Below, in pieces: positions 9,610 to 19,262 of a stretch of DNA of 64,000 nt. Below the pieces are notes generated by a model. That model was not told the DNA's origin. It did no database searches and saw nothing but the letters and a program-made list of their open reading frames with translations. Source of the stretch: Aureispira sp. CCB-E (lineage in GTDB: Bacteria > Bacteroidota > Bacteroidia > Chitinophagales > Saprospiraceae); assembly GCF_031326345.1 (NCBI RefSeq), contig NZ_CP133671.1, positions 1,488,001 to 1,552,000 on the forward strand, read 5' to 3'. The position numbers and the translations under genes are program-made. How positions within the stretch are numbered: the stretch's first letter is position 1; each line of letters opens with the position of its first letter.

Positions 9610-10785
9610 ATGCATACAATTATAACCGTTATAAAGAAAGAATTAAAAGATACCTTACGAGATAAGAAAACATTATTTTCTGCTATTATTCTCCCTGCTT
9701 TAGCCATACCTTTGTTGTTGATGGGGGTATCCTCACTACAAAAAGATCTAATTAAGAAAGAAAAGGCTAAGGAACTAAAGGTGGTTTTGATGAATGCCCC
9801 TGAAGCTGTTGCGCAGCAATTTGAGGATGAATCAATCAATCTATTAATTAGCGCTGATTTGGAGCATGCAAAAGATTCGGTAGCCAGTGAAGTGTTTGAT
9901 GCTGTCCTCGTTTTTGATCCTAGTTTTAAAGAACAAATAGATAGTCTCGAAACAGGAGTTGTAGAGTTTTATTACAAATCAACCAATATAATGGTGCAGC
10001 GTAGAATTGAGGAGAAACTGAATGCGTACAAAGCCGTTGTCTTGGATGAAAGAATGGAGCGTTTAAATATTTCTGCTGCTGTCTTGCAACCTATAAAAAT
10101 AGAAACAGTCAATGTAGCCTCGGTCAAAGAACAGGTTGGGGAAACTATTGGAGGATTGATTCCTTATATTTTCATTCTATTCTGTTTTATGGGATGTATG
10201 TACCCCGCACTGGATTTGATTACAGGAGAAAAAGAACGTGGAACAATCGAAACATTATTAACTGTTCCTGCTTCACGGTTTAGTATTTTAATCGGAAAAA
10301 CAATTACCATTGCTCTGGTTGGTGTTGTTGCTGCTGTGATGACTATAGGGGGAATGGTGGCTGCTTTAAATTTAGGAACAGGAATTCCCGCAGGATTGAT
10401 GACATCAATAGGGGATATGTTGAACCTAAAATTTATATTCATGCTTTTTGCCATGTTATTGCCTTTGAGTTTCTTTTTTGCGGGTGTTTTGTCTGCTATG
10501 GTTGTACGAACAAGCTCTTTCAAGGAAGCTCAAAGTTATGTAACACCAATGACTTTTGTTGTTATTGTACCTGCTATGGTGGCAATGATGCCTGGCGTGG
10601 AATTAAATTGGCAAATGGCATTTATTCCTATCCTAAATGTTGCATTGGCTACCAAAGAAATTATTGGAGGAACAATGGATTTAGGATTATTTGCTATTAT
10701 TGTTCTTTCGTTGATTGCTTTTGCAACCTTGGCTGTGTTTGTAAGTTATCAGCAGTTTTCGCAAGAGAAAAATGTGTTGAAATAG
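9610..10785 (+). CDS. ABC-2 type transporter permease, NatB type
   Basis: The 391-residue protein has an N-terminal transmembrane helix, a large extracytoplasmic domain (about residues 45-175), then about six membrane segments. The sequence DLITGEKERGTIETLLTVPA just after the second helix is the classic ABC-2/NatB motif. It pairs with the adjacent ATPase to make a full exporter with dimeric organisation. The gene starts ATG CAT ACA after a short gap, which suggests translational coupling. Confidence 0.9.
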   Translation: MHTIITVIKKELKDTLRDKKTLFSAIILPALAIPLLLMGVSSLQKDLIKKEKAKELKVVLMNAPEAVAQQFEDESINLLISADLEHAKDSVASEVFDAVLVFDPSFKEQIDSLETGVVEFYYKSTNIMVQRRIEEKLNAYKAVVLDERMERLNISAAVLQPIKIETVNVASVKEQVGETIGGLIPYIFILFCFMGCMYPALDLITGEKERGTIETLLTVPASRFSILIGKTITIALVGVVAAVMTIGGMVAALNLGTGIPAGLMTSIGDMLNLKFIFMLFAMLLPLSFFFAGVLSAMVVRTSSFKEAQSYVTPMTFVVIVPAMVAMMPGVELNWQMAFIPILNVALATKEIIGGTMDLGLFAIIVLSLIAFATLAVFVSYQQFSQEKNVLK

Positions 10786-10905
10786 AAGTATCTAAAGTAT
10801 GAAAAATCTCTCTGTGTAATAGCTAGATTATATTAAAGGTTGAGTCAATGCTCTTTTGCCAAGCAGTAACGTAATACAAAGTATATGATAGGTTTAGGTT
10901 GGCTA

Positions 10906-11997
10906 CTATTTAGGAGTGGGACGAAATAACCATTCTACAGGTATCCAATCTTTTTTCTTTTCTTCAATTGTAAGAACTTCAAATACTCTATTGATACGAT
11001 TGTTGGCTAAATCGCAGACCATTTTTTCAAAAACCACTTTATAAGGAGCATTTTCCCAAGCTTTATTTGGGATGAATTTAAAATTTTGGTCAGAGACAAC
11101 TCTGAAATTACCATGTACAACTTTTTGAGTTTGCGTATTAATCACCTTGACACCATCAATTATAGAACCATAGTCCATTTTTTCAGAAAATAATAAAGAT
11201 AGTGGTGCCTTGCTTGCTATTGTAGGAGGCGTTAGCTTGTCAAATAAAATACTAGGCGACTGGCGATCGGGTGGAGTAATTTTAAAGGTTTTTTTGATAC
11301 GATTTTTGAGCGGACAATTATAGCTACTTTTTAAGTTTGTATCTATTAATAGGGTATATTCTTCTCCCTCTTTAAAGGGAATTTCCCAATCAATACCTCG
11401 TTTTAAACGACCAGGATGCACCATTAAAACTAAGCTAGTTTTGTTGTTCAGCCAATAGGCTTGAACACGCCATAGTTGATCTATGCGATTTCCCTTCTGA
11501 TCTAGCATTTTTATAACTTCGTTAGGTTTGAAGTTTTGCATAGGTTGGTCAAATTGAACATGGAAAAAACAAGTGTTTTGGGGAATTTCATAGCTTTGAG
11601 GATAAATTTGGAGTACATGGCAGAATTGACCAATTTGCTTTCTTCTAGGAGTAGAAAAAACTTTTGAACTGGTACCATTAGTGTGATGATATATCACTTT
11701 AAACGAACTCTCCATTTGTAAAGCATAAATAGGTTCAAATACCAAGCGGTTGCCACGGATCGTATATGTACCAAAAAGTGGTGTAGAAAGAGGATGACCT
11801 TGGTTGATTAAATGAATTGTGAGTATTTTTTGTGCTGTAGAAATACTTAATTCGCCTTGATCAGTAGCTTCAATTGGAACACTTATTAGTGGTCTTAAGG
11901 GAGTTGACAAGTCAATAAGAATAGAATCATTTCCTTTTGCATTAGTACCTAAAAGCATAAAAAGGAAGAGTAGTTTATAGCAAAAAATCCAACGCAT
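10906..11997 (-). CDS. Exported Ig-like (Big_5-type) protein
   Basis: I chose the ATG that gives MRWIFCYKLLFLFMLLG because it produces a clean signal peptide; an upstream TTG would add 18 residues before it. The mature protein (about 340 residues) has repeated beta-sandwich-like segments. One is FSTPRRKQIGQFCHVLQIYP, another DRQSPSILFDKLTPPTIASK followed by SEKMDYGSI. These resemble bacterial Ig-like Big_5 domains, in which a 'FSEPMD' strand is typical. No T9SS sorting domain is visible. The function is unknown; an envelope or periplasmic role is likely. Confidence 0.7.
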   Translation of the reverse strand: MRWIFCYKLLFLFMLLGTNAKGNDSILIDLSTPLRPLISVPIEATDQGELSISTAQKILTIHLINQGHPLSTPLFGTYTIRGNRLVFEPIYALQMESSFKVIYHHTNGTSSKVFSTPRRKQIGQFCHVLQIYPQSYEIPQNTCFFHVQFDQPMQNFKPNEVIKMLDQKGNRIDQLWRVQAYWLNNKTSLVLMVHPGRLKRGIDWEIPFKEGEEYTLLIDTNLKSSYNCPLKNRIKKTFKITPPDRQSPSILFDKLTPPTIASKAPLSLLFSEKMDYGSIIDGVKVINTQTQKVVHGNFRVVSDQNFKFIPNKAWENAPYKVVFEKMVCDLANNRINRVFEVLTIEEKKKDWIPVEWLFRPTPK

Positions 11998-12420
11998 TTT
12001 GTATAATCTTAAGATATGAATAAAAAATGGAGAATGGTTTCTAGCCACCAATTAGAAAACCATCCTCCAAGAAAAAATGCTTAAATCCATCGCTAGTGTG
12101 ATGAAAATAATTAAAATCAAGTGACGCAACACCTCTTATTATCTAACTGTCCCCACATTAGTTAATAAAGTCTATACAGGTGTTTACATTCCCTCTATTG
12201 TAAAACATGGATTAGGTAAAGTTTTCATTATTCAATTAAACTACCAACTAGCAAAACATAGGTTTAGGATTTAGAATTCAATGAACTAAATAAAGCTACT
12301 CCCTTGGTTTCTATAACTACTGGTGATGTAATCATAATTTAAAGGGGTACTAACTGAATAAAAGAACTACTTGATTTTTAGTATAAAGTTTGAAGAAATA
12401 AAGAGGATTTGAAAAAAGTC
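11998..12420. other. Gene-free spacer
   Basis: About 420 bp without a supportable gene between two leftward genes. I see AT-rich sequence and no convincing hairpin; it should contain the promoter of the downstream leftward gene. Confidence 0.4.
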
Positions 12421-13839
12421 TTAATCCGTGATTAGTAATTTTTCATGAAAAAGAACTTTTTCATCTTGTTTTATAATTACTATATATTTACCAGGAGGAA
12501 TGGTTTTTATGTTAATAGTAGAATGTTCACTAGATAGTTCCTTCTGAAAGATTTCTTGACCATTAACGGTATAAATCTTGACCACAGGGCGGTTGTATGA
12601 ACTAGCAAAACCTAAATTTTCTGATTTTAAATGAAGTTGTAAAAAATCTTGGGCTGGATTAGGAGAACAGGTTATGTTCATCTCTTTTGAATCTGTTACT
12701 TGAGTATTAGTAAGATTAATTCCTGTTGCAAACAATTTTAGTGTATCTGATTCTAGCACCACCATGTTGTAATGGTCAAAAAAAGCAATCATTTCAAAAG
12801 AATGGTTATTATAGATTTTAAAATCTGCATCTGTTAACCCTGCCGAAACACCTGTGGCGGGGAAGTTTCTTAAATGAACCGTATTGTTATTGAAAGTGTT
12901 GGTTGTTTCTGGTGTTCCATCAATATAGTGTTCTCCAATACGCATAAAGAGAGCCCCAAAGTTGAAATCATCATGTAAGTTGAATAAATAACTTGTACCA
13001 TTTTGTTGTTGGTGAATTACTTTTATAGGAGGATCATAACGAACATTGAACACTTCCTTAACAGCTAAAACTCCAGTGCCTGGAACATCGGACGTTTTTA
13101 TGGAAAAACCAGGGGCGCAAAGCGTTACTCCCATCAAACGCTTGACACCGTTAACGACCCCAAAGTCTAATTTTTCTAAGGGAGCGTCTGTTAAATAAAC
13201 ACTGCCCTGATTTGTCTTAAACATGGAAGTAGCTCGTTCAGTTGCTAGTGTGCCATTGACAAAAGGTGTGCTAATACTGACCAATTCTCCATCTAAACTC
13301 CATCCTCCAGAAGTAACATACAGCGTATCATCTCCGTAAGTCATGTCTTGATAATTAAATCTTGAACTAGATAACTTAATTTTGGAATATATTAAGTTAT
13401 TGGTATTTAAAACAGAAACATTTGCTCCATTATTCTTTATAAGAACAATTTGGGATTGTGTAGCTGCTTGATTGCGAACTAAAACATAAATGGATTTGGA
13501 AATAGGGTTAACTTCTATATTTGCGACAACGATATCCGAGGCATTGAGTCCTGTCACGCCACTCAATACATTCGTGAAATCAGGAATAGCAGTGAGGGTG
13601 TTATTGATCGCATCCAAACTATTGTTATCTGCAATATCAATGGCATACAAAGCCGTATCGTTAGAGGAGGTGGCAACCAACACAACATCGGTACCATTCG
13701 AGACAAGCTCCAAACCATCAATATAAGAGGTTAAACTTGCGGTTGCTGGCGCTTGTAGTAGTGAATTCTGCCCTTTTAGGAGCGGCGTATTGAATAGAAG
13801 TAGACAGGTAACTAAATTTAAAAGTAATATATCTTTCAT
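12421..13839 (-). CDS. Secreted protein with T9SS type A sorting domain
   Basis: The 472-residue protein starts with a signal peptide (MKDILLLNLVTCLLLFNTPLLKGQ). The central part (about 30-380) has repeating beta-rich segments with DTALYAIDI and DDTLYVTSGGW, which suggests a beta-propeller-like fold. The last 80 residues begin CSPNPAQDFLQLHL and include YTVNGQEIFQKEL and IPPGKYIVIIK; this is the type A C-terminal sorting domain recognised by the type IX secretion system. The protein is therefore exported and probably attached to the cell surface. The ligand or activity is unknown. Confidence 0.85.
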   Translation of the reverse strand: MKDILLLNLVTCLLLFNTPLLKGQNSLLQAPATASLTSYIDGLELVSNGTDVVLVATSSNDTALYAIDIADNNSLDAINNTLTAIPDFTNVLSGVTGLNASDIVVANIEVNPISKSIYVLVRNQAATQSQIVLIKNNGANVSVLNTNNLIYSKIKLSSSRFNYQDMTYGDDTLYVTSGGWSLDGELVSISTPFVNGTLATERATSMFKTNQGSVYLTDAPLEKLDFGVVNGVKRLMGVTLCAPGFSIKTSDVPGTGVLAVKEVFNVRYDPPIKVIHQQQNGTSYLFNLHDDFNFGALFMRIGEHYIDGTPETTNTFNNNTVHLRNFPATGVSAGLTDADFKIYNNHSFEMIAFFDHYNMVVLESDTLKLFATGINLTNTQVTDSKEMNITCSPNPAQDFLQLHLKSENLGFASSYNRPVVKIYTVNGQEIFQKELSSEHSTINIKTIPPGKYIVIIKQDEKVLFHEKLLITD

Positions 13840-14054
13840 AAAATGGAACGTTTACAGAATTAATAGAAATAAGTTTATTACATTTTAAAGGTACTGTACA
13901 ACCAATCGAAACTTATTGCTTCAAGTCTTATCGACTGGTGATGTAAAGGTATAGGGGAATTTGGTGGATTAAAAACAAAAAAAAACAGAAATGTAAAAGC
14001 CTAAGTTGTATCTTTAAATGCTTAAAAGGTCAGGCAATTTCATAAAGTTAGGTT

Positions 14055-16127
14055 ATGGATAAACTATCAGAATTAATACACTCTTTAACACCTAGTGAAA
14101 AAAGGTATTTTAAGTTATTTGCTAAAAATCAGTCAGGTAAAAGTGTGAATAATTACATATATTTATTTGATTTTTTAAATAAGCAGGATAAATACGATGA
14201 AAAGAAAGTGCATCTTCATTTTAAAGGAGCCAAATTTTTGAAGCAACTACATGTTACTAAATACCATTTGTATCAACTTATACTTAAAAGTTTGAGAGCT
14301 TTTAGAGCAGGAAAATCGGTGGATAGTCAAGTGTTTTTATTTTTTGAGAATATCGAATTGTTATTCGAAAAGGGATTACTTTTACAATGTCGCCAAGAAA
14401 TTGACAAAGCGGAAGCTTTTATGCAAGCGCATAACAAATACTTAGATTTGTTAAGATTATCAAGGTGGAAACGAGAAGTACATGTGAAAATAGATAAAAA
14501 CTTGCCTTATGAAGCTATAGAAAAATCTTTGGAAGAGGAGCGTTATTTGTTAAAATTAGTAGATAACTTGATGCAATACACGCATCTCACAGACAAGTTG
14601 CGGTATCAAGTAACGCGAAATGCGTTTAATCATTTCAGGAAAGATTTAAAAAAACATCCTTTATTGCAGGATGAGAAAACGGCATTAACTTTGCCTGCTA
14701 AAAGAGATTTTCATAAAGCTAGAACACTTTGTTTATGGACTTCTAGTACTGTTGAGGAATTGGTAGCTTTGGTACGAAGGGAATTAGATTTATTTGAGGA
14801 AAATCCTGTTTTCCTTCAGAATAATTTACTTAGTTATGCACTAAGTCTAAATTCATACTGTATTGTAACCCATGAGTTAGGTAATATGCCTCTATTTTTA
14901 GAGGCATTAGACAAGCTTCGAAATATAAAAACTACTAAAGTTCCTGTTGCTCTGCACACCAAAACCTTGTATTTTATATGTGGAGCAAGGTATTATGGTG
15001 AGAAAAAAGAAGAAAATGGGGATATTAGCCGATTCCTAAAAGAGATGGTAGAGTGGTTCCATGCTTCTTCTGAACAGTTGAGTAAAGCTTATCAGCTAGT
15101 TTTGTTGACCAATATAATTCACATTTATTTTGTGCTGGAAGATTATGAAGCAGCTTTGGATTATTCAAATCAATTCCTCGCTCAAGGAAATACTTTTATT
15201 CGGGCAGATACACACCGTTTAGCTCGGTTGCGTATATTGCTTATTCATATAGATTTAGGAAACCTAGAGTTACTAGAGTATCTTACTCGATCCCATCTTA
15301 GATTTATACAAAAAGAAAAAGAAACAAAAACAATAGATATACAAACGGATATAGCCTTCATTCATTTTATTCAGAAAAAGATTTTGGAATTAAATTCTAA
15401 GAAGAAGTTACAAGAAGCTTATGTTGCATTCTTTGAGGAAGTTAAAAGACTTGCCTTTAATAGTAACCGAGTAGAGGAGTATCATTTTCTTTTAATGTGG
15501 GTAAAGAGCAAAGCATTAGGTGTTTCTTTTCAAGATACATTTGAATATAAAGATAACATTAAGCAATCACCTAATGATAAAAATCAAAAAAACATGAAAT
15601 ACATAGCACTACTAAGGGGAATTAATGTCAGTGGGCAAAAAAAAATAAAAATGTTGGACTTGCGTAATATGTGTGAAAAAATGGGCTGGCATGACGTTCA
15701 AACCTATATTCAAAGTGGGAATATTATCTTTGAAAGCAACGAAGAAGATAAAAGTGTTTTGGAAACGAATTTGAAAGAAGCCATTCAAACGACTTTTGGC
15801 TACGAGGTACCGGTGATGATCATGACACAGGCTTATTTGAAACAGGTGGCAGATCAAAATCCTTTTTTGAAGAAAGATCCAAGCATTGATATAAAGTTAC
15901 TACACGTTACCTTTTTAGGGGCTAAGCCAGCAGACGATTTGGTCGTGGCACTGCAAGAAAAAGATTATGGAACGGATGAGTTTGAGGTGCTTGAAGATAA
16001 GGTTTATTTGTATTTTCCAAATGGGTATGGTCGTACAAAGTTGACCAATAATATTTTTGAAAAAAAATTAAAAGTAGATGCAACTACGCGCAATTGGCGA
16101 ACAGTATTAAAATTAAAAGATTTTTAA
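14055..16127 (+). CDS. Two-part protein: unknown helical N-terminal region plus DUF1697
   Basis: The 690-residue ORF has two unlike parts. Residues 1-513 are rich in Leu, Lys and Glu and form helical TPR-like repeats, starting SELIHSLTPSEKRYFKLF, a start I associate with uncharacterised Bacteroidota proteins. Residues 514-690 form a complete DUF1697 domain with its own Met (MKYIALLRGINVSGQKKIKM, nucleotide 15594) and the family's QSGNIIF and NWRTV segments. No stop codon lies between the parts, but DUF1697 proteins normally exist alone at about 180 residues. This is either a real fusion or loss of a stop with an internal start still in use. Confidence 0.75.
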   Translation: MDKLSELIHSLTPSEKRYFKLFAKNQSGKSVNNYIYLFDFLNKQDKYDEKKVHLHFKGAKFLKQLHVTKYHLYQLILKSLRAFRAGKSVDSQVFLFFENIELLFEKGLLLQCRQEIDKAEAFMQAHNKYLDLLRLSRWKREVHVKIDKNLPYEAIEKSLEEERYLLKLVDNLMQYTHLTDKLRYQVTRNAFNHFRKDLKKHPLLQDEKTALTLPAKRDFHKARTLCLWTSSTVEELVALVRRELDLFEENPVFLQNNLLSYALSLNSYCIVTHELGNMPLFLEALDKLRNIKTTKVPVALHTKTLYFICGARYYGEKKEENGDISRFLKEMVEWFHASSEQLSKAYQLVLLTNIIHIYFVLEDYEAALDYSNQFLAQGNTFIRADTHRLARLRILLIHIDLGNLELLEYLTRSHLRFIQKEKETKTIDIQTDIAFIHFIQKKILELNSKKKLQEAYVAFFEEVKRLAFNSNRVEEYHFLLMWVKSKALGVSFQDTFEYKDNIKQSPNDKNQKNMKYIALLRGINVSGQKKIKMLDLRNMCEKMGWHDVQTYIQSGNIIFESNEEDKSVLETNLKEAIQTTFGYEVPVMIMTQAYLKQVADQNPFLKKDPSIDIKLLHVTFLGAKPADDLVVALQEKDYGTDEFEVLEDKVYLYFPNGYGRTKLTNNIFEKKLKVDATTRNWRTVLKLKDF

Positions 16128-16237
16128 GATCTTTCTAGTGGCTATTTTTCAAAAGGATTAACAACTAGTTTGTACTTAAAGTAATTTTTTCTTTCAAAAT
16201 ACTTTGTTATATCGGTATTTGTCGATATGTTTGCAGT

Positions 16238-16540
16238 ATGGATAAAGAAACAGTAATAGAAATTAGTAGATTATTAGCAAACCCTACACGATTGGAAATT
16301 TTAGAATGGTTGAGAGAGCCTGAGAAAAATTTTCCACCACACGAAGTTGTCCAACATTTTGATGATGGAGTTTGTTTGACCTATATTCAAAAAAAAGCAG
16401 GTTTATCACAGTCTACAATTTCAACTTATTTGGCTAATATGAAAAAGTGTGGCTTATTGACCTTAACAAGGCATGGAAAATGGTCTTATTTTAAGCGAAA
16501 TGAAGCAACACTAAAAGCGTATGCAGCTTATATTTTATAA
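16238..16540 (+). CDS. ArsR-family winged-helix transcriptional regulator
   Basis: The 100-residue protein is one ArsR/SmtB-type winged helix: LLANPTRLEILEWL opens it, and AGLSQSTISTYLANMKKCGLL is the recognition helix region. One cysteine (DDGVCLTYI) and another (KKCGLL) are present, but no CxC or CVC metal site, so metal sensing is not supported. It heads a rightward three-gene cluster with a small membrane protein and a short-chain dehydrogenase. Members in this context often repress their neighbours; that is an inference here. Confidence 0.88.
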   Translation: MDKETVIEISRLLANPTRLEILEWLREPEKNFPPHEVVQHFDDGVCLTYIQKKAGLSQSTISTYLANMKKCGLLTLTRHGKWSYFKRNEATLKAYAAYIL

Positions 16541-16590
16541 AAAAATTTAGATAATTATATCTATATATATCAATATAACAATGTAATATT

Positions 16591-16863
16591 ATGAGCACAT
16601 TTATGATCGAAGTTATTGGCTGGTTGGGATCAGCCTTTATTCTTATCGCTTACGGAACAACTTTAACAGAAGGCAACAAATATGTTAAACTTAATACGAT
16701 ATTTAATCTAATTGGAGGTATTTTGATTGCTACAAATTGTTATTACAATGGCGCCATTCCATCTTTAGTAACCAATTTAATTTGGAGTGTTATTGCGGTT
16801 GGAACAATTATGAAAGCAAGAGCAACAGAGATAAAAATGAAAAAACAATATCAGAAGGTCTGA
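16591..16863 (+). CDS. Small membrane protein, CBU_0592-like
   Basis: The 90-residue protein contains three hydrophobic segments (about residues 6-24, 35-50 and 55-71) and ends in a lysine-rich tail. The GWLGSAFILIAYG start and LNLIGGILIATNCYYNGA-type middle fit the small CBU_0592-like membrane family, which resembles half of a PQ-loop transporter. Function is unknown. It lies 50 bp after the ArsR gene and may be co-regulated. Confidence 0.75.
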   Translation: MSTFMIEVIGWLGSAFILIAYGTTLTEGNKYVKLNTIFNLIGGILIATNCYYNGAIPSLVTNLIWSVIAVGTIMKARATEIKMKKQYQKV

Positions 16864-16949
16864 TGTTCCATCTAAGTACTATACATTGATCCGCAAAGCG
16901 CCCCCAAATTATGCGTAAGTAGTTTTTTAATAAGTTAAAATAATAGAAG

Positions 16950-17552
16950 ATGAAAATTCTTATCATTGGAGGAAATGGAACAGTTGGGCAGTCTTTAGCA
17001 GCACATTTTGCTACCCAAGATGAGGTTATTATTGCAGGAAGAACAAGTGGTTCTATACAAGTTGATATTGAAGATAGTAATTCTATAAGAGCCATGTTTG
17101 AAAACATAGGAAAAGTAGATGCTATTATTTGTGTTGCAGGAGAAGCAAAATGGGCTGATTTTGATTCTTTATCAGAATCTGATTATTACATTGGCTTAAG
17201 GAGTAAATTGATGGGGCAAGTGAATTTGGTTCGCCTAGGAAAATCTTATTTAAACAAACAGGGGTCTATTACTCTTTCGACTGGGATTTTGGCAGACGAT
17301 CCAGTAGCTCAAACGGCTAGTGCGGCTATGGTAAATGGGGCACTTCATAGTTTTGTAAAAGCTGCGGTACTTGATTTGAAAGAAGCAATTCGTGTTAATG
17401 TTGTTTCGCTAGGTGTTGTAGAGGCTGCTTATGACAAATATAAAGAGTACTTTCCAGGACACCATCCGATTTCTACGACCAAGGTAATTAATGCCTATGT
17501 TCGAAGCGTAAAAGGTAGAGGAAATGGAGAAATCATCCGTGTTTACCATTAA
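16950..17552 (+). CDS. Short-chain dehydrogenase/reductase
   Basis: At 200 residues this is a compact SDR. The N-terminal GGNGTVGQSLA is a variant Rossmann GxxGxxG motif, and AGRTSGS suggests NADP preference. The catalytic Ser lies in SITLSTGIL, but the Tyr-x-x-x-Lys motif is not standard: the corresponding helix reads SAAMVNGALHSFVKAAV, where the Tyr is replaced by Met/Asn. Short reductases of this type are common next to ArsR-like regulators. The substrate is unknown. Confidence 0.8.
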   Translation: MKILIIGGNGTVGQSLAAHFATQDEVIIAGRTSGSIQVDIEDSNSIRAMFENIGKVDAIICVAGEAKWADFDSLSESDYYIGLRSKLMGQVNLVRLGKSYLNKQGSITLSTGILADDPVAQTASAAMVNGALHSFVKAAVLDLKEAIRVNVVSLGVVEAAYDKYKEYFPGHHPISTTKVINAYVRSVKGRGNGEIIRVYH

Positions 17553-17624
17553 GAATTAGATTGAAGGAAATCTTAGGCATTGACTAGCTAATCAAGGTAG
17601 CTATGTGTTTCAAAACCACTTATA

Positions 17625-18596
17625 TTAAGGTAAATAGTCAAATTTGTAGACACGTGCCTTGTTTTTTAGTCCCTCAGAAGCGATGAATAAGTCACCTCTA
17701 GAGTTAAAGGTAATGCCTTCGGGTTGCTCAAATCGTTTGGCATCCAATCGCTTTAAATGTTTGATATTAAAACTTCGATCTAGTACGACCAAACTATTGC
17801 TAACAGCTGATAATAAATAAAATTCGTTCGTAACAGGATGGATTGCAATGGCAGAAGGCTCTAACAACATACTTTTTTTAGCCTTTTTGATTTCTTTCAA
17901 ATAAACTTTATAAGAAGGATACTCTTCTAAATTTTCTTTGATATACTTTTTAAATGCTTTTCGGGATAATAAGAACGTAGGGTCGAGTTCAAACTTATTT
18001 TTCTTTAAATCATAGGTATAGATAGCCCGTACATCCGTGACTTTATCCCCAATAGCAGCCGATGCCTTGCAAGCAATTAATAACCTATTCTTGACAGGGT
18101 CAAAGGCAAGTCCTTCCGTATCGTTTACTTCTCCTAAGTTGGTATCAATAACTTTTGTTCGCACTCGCTTTTGTTTTCCTTTCCAATGTTTAATTTGAAA
18201 TAGTACACCATCTGCTCGAAGCGTATAAAACGTCTCTTTAACGCAAGCGATTCCTTCATAGTCTCCATCTGCGGCAAATTCAATAATGTCCTCTGTATCT
18301 CCTGTCTGCATATCAATAAGATAGATTGCCCCTTTTTCATCTTGAACCGCTGCCAACCATTTGTCTTTGTAACAAGTCAAACCCGAAATTTCTTTCAGTT
18401 CTTTGGAGAGTTTAAATTTGTCATTAGGGGCTTCTAAATTATACGCAAATTTCGAGTCATACGGCATAGTAAGTATAGAATCGGAGGATGAAAGCTTCTT
18501 ATTAGAGGTATTAGAGCTGTTTGGGTTTCTACAACCCAACAACACAATCAGAAAAAGAAATTTTAGAATGAAAGATTTAGCATACAAATATAACAT
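17625..18596 (-). CDS. SdiA-regulated-domain lipoprotein
   Basis: The 323-residue product starts with a lipoprotein signal (FLFLIVLLGCRNPN; the Cys would be lipidated). The rest matches the SdiA-regulated / phytase-like beta-propeller family: KELKEISGLTCYKDKWLAAV, DGDYEGIACV, DTEGLAFDPVKNRLLIACKA and EPSAIAIHPVTNEFYLLSAV are repeated blades. It should sit in the outer or inner membrane facing the periplasm. Substrate and role are unknown. It starts eight bases downstream of the acyltransferase stop, so they are probably co-transcribed. Confidence 0.82.
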   Translation of the reverse strand: MLYLYAKSFILKFLFLIVLLGCRNPNSSNTSNKKLSSSDSILTMPYDSKFAYNLEAPNDKFKLSKELKEISGLTCYKDKWLAAVQDEKGAIYLIDMQTGDTEDIIEFAADGDYEGIACVKETFYTLRADGVLFQIKHWKGKQKRVRTKVIDTNLGEVNDTEGLAFDPVKNRLLIACKASAAIGDKVTDVRAIYTYDLKKNKFELDPTFLLSRKAFKKYIKENLEEYPSYKVYLKEIKKAKKSMLLEPSAIAIHPVTNEFYLLSAVSNSLVVLDRSFNIKHLKRLDAKRFEQPEGITFNSRGDLFIASEGLKNKARVYKFDYLP

Positions 18597-18603
18597 GACT
18601 GCT

Positions 18604-19221
18604 TTATTTTTGACCAGAAGCTGTTTCAGAAGATTTGGTAGGCTTCAAAAAACGATGATCCACACTAAAGTTGGCAGGTTTTTTAGCCGTTTTATCCTTA
18701 AAGAAATCCATGATTACAGCCATGTCAGCATGTAAGTCACCTGTTGGATAAACTACTTTTCCAAAACCACCCGTTTTTGTTTTATAATCCAAATACCCCA
18801 AACAAATAGGAACATTAGCTTGTAGAGCAATATAATAAAAACCCGTTTTCCATTCTGTTTGCAAGGAACGTGTACCTTCTGCTGCAATCATTAAGCAAAG
18901 TTTATCTTCTTTAGAAAATAGGTTGGCAATAGCTTGTACGGTACTTTCTCTCTTTTCGCCATCCTTTTTGGGTTTTCTGTTAATGGCAATCCCACCAAGA
19001 GATCGCAACAAAGGACCAAAGGGAAAGCCCATGAGTTCTTTTTTGATAGCATATCGAGCTTTTACATTTAGCATACTCATAATAGCTAATGTAATAGGAA
19101 AATCCCAGTTAGAAGTATGTGGAGCACAAATCATAACACATTTTTCGTGCAATTCTTTAGGAGGGTTCGGTTCAACTTTCCAACCTGTTAATTTTAAATA
19201 AGCTTTACTTAATAATTTCAT
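18604..19221 (-). CDS. 1-acylglycerol-3-phosphate acyltransferase-like protein
   Basis: The 205-residue protein has the PlsC acyltransferase motifs: HTSNWD (HxxxxD, the catalytic His-Asp pair), then GGIAINRK and AAEGTRS. These enzymes add a fatty acyl chain to lysophospholipid at the cytoplasmic membrane. The short length and GTRS motif place it in the compact group often called lysophospholipid acyltransferase-like; the exact lipid substrate is open. It lies immediately upstream of the SdiA-regulated lipoprotein gene. Confidence 0.85.
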   Translation of the reverse strand: MKLLSKAYLKLTGWKVEPNPPKELHEKCVMICAPHTSNWDFPITLAIMSMLNVKARYAIKKELMGFPFGPLLRSLGGIAINRKPKKDGEKRESTVQAIANLFSKEDKLCLMIAAEGTRSLQTEWKTGFYYIALQANVPICLGYLDYKTKTGGFGKVVYPTGDLHADMAVIMDFFKDKTAKKPANFSVDHRFLKPTKSSETASGQK

Positions 19222-19262
19222 TTGATGAAGTATGTTTTTTTAGAAGTAAGCAAAAGCAGGGA

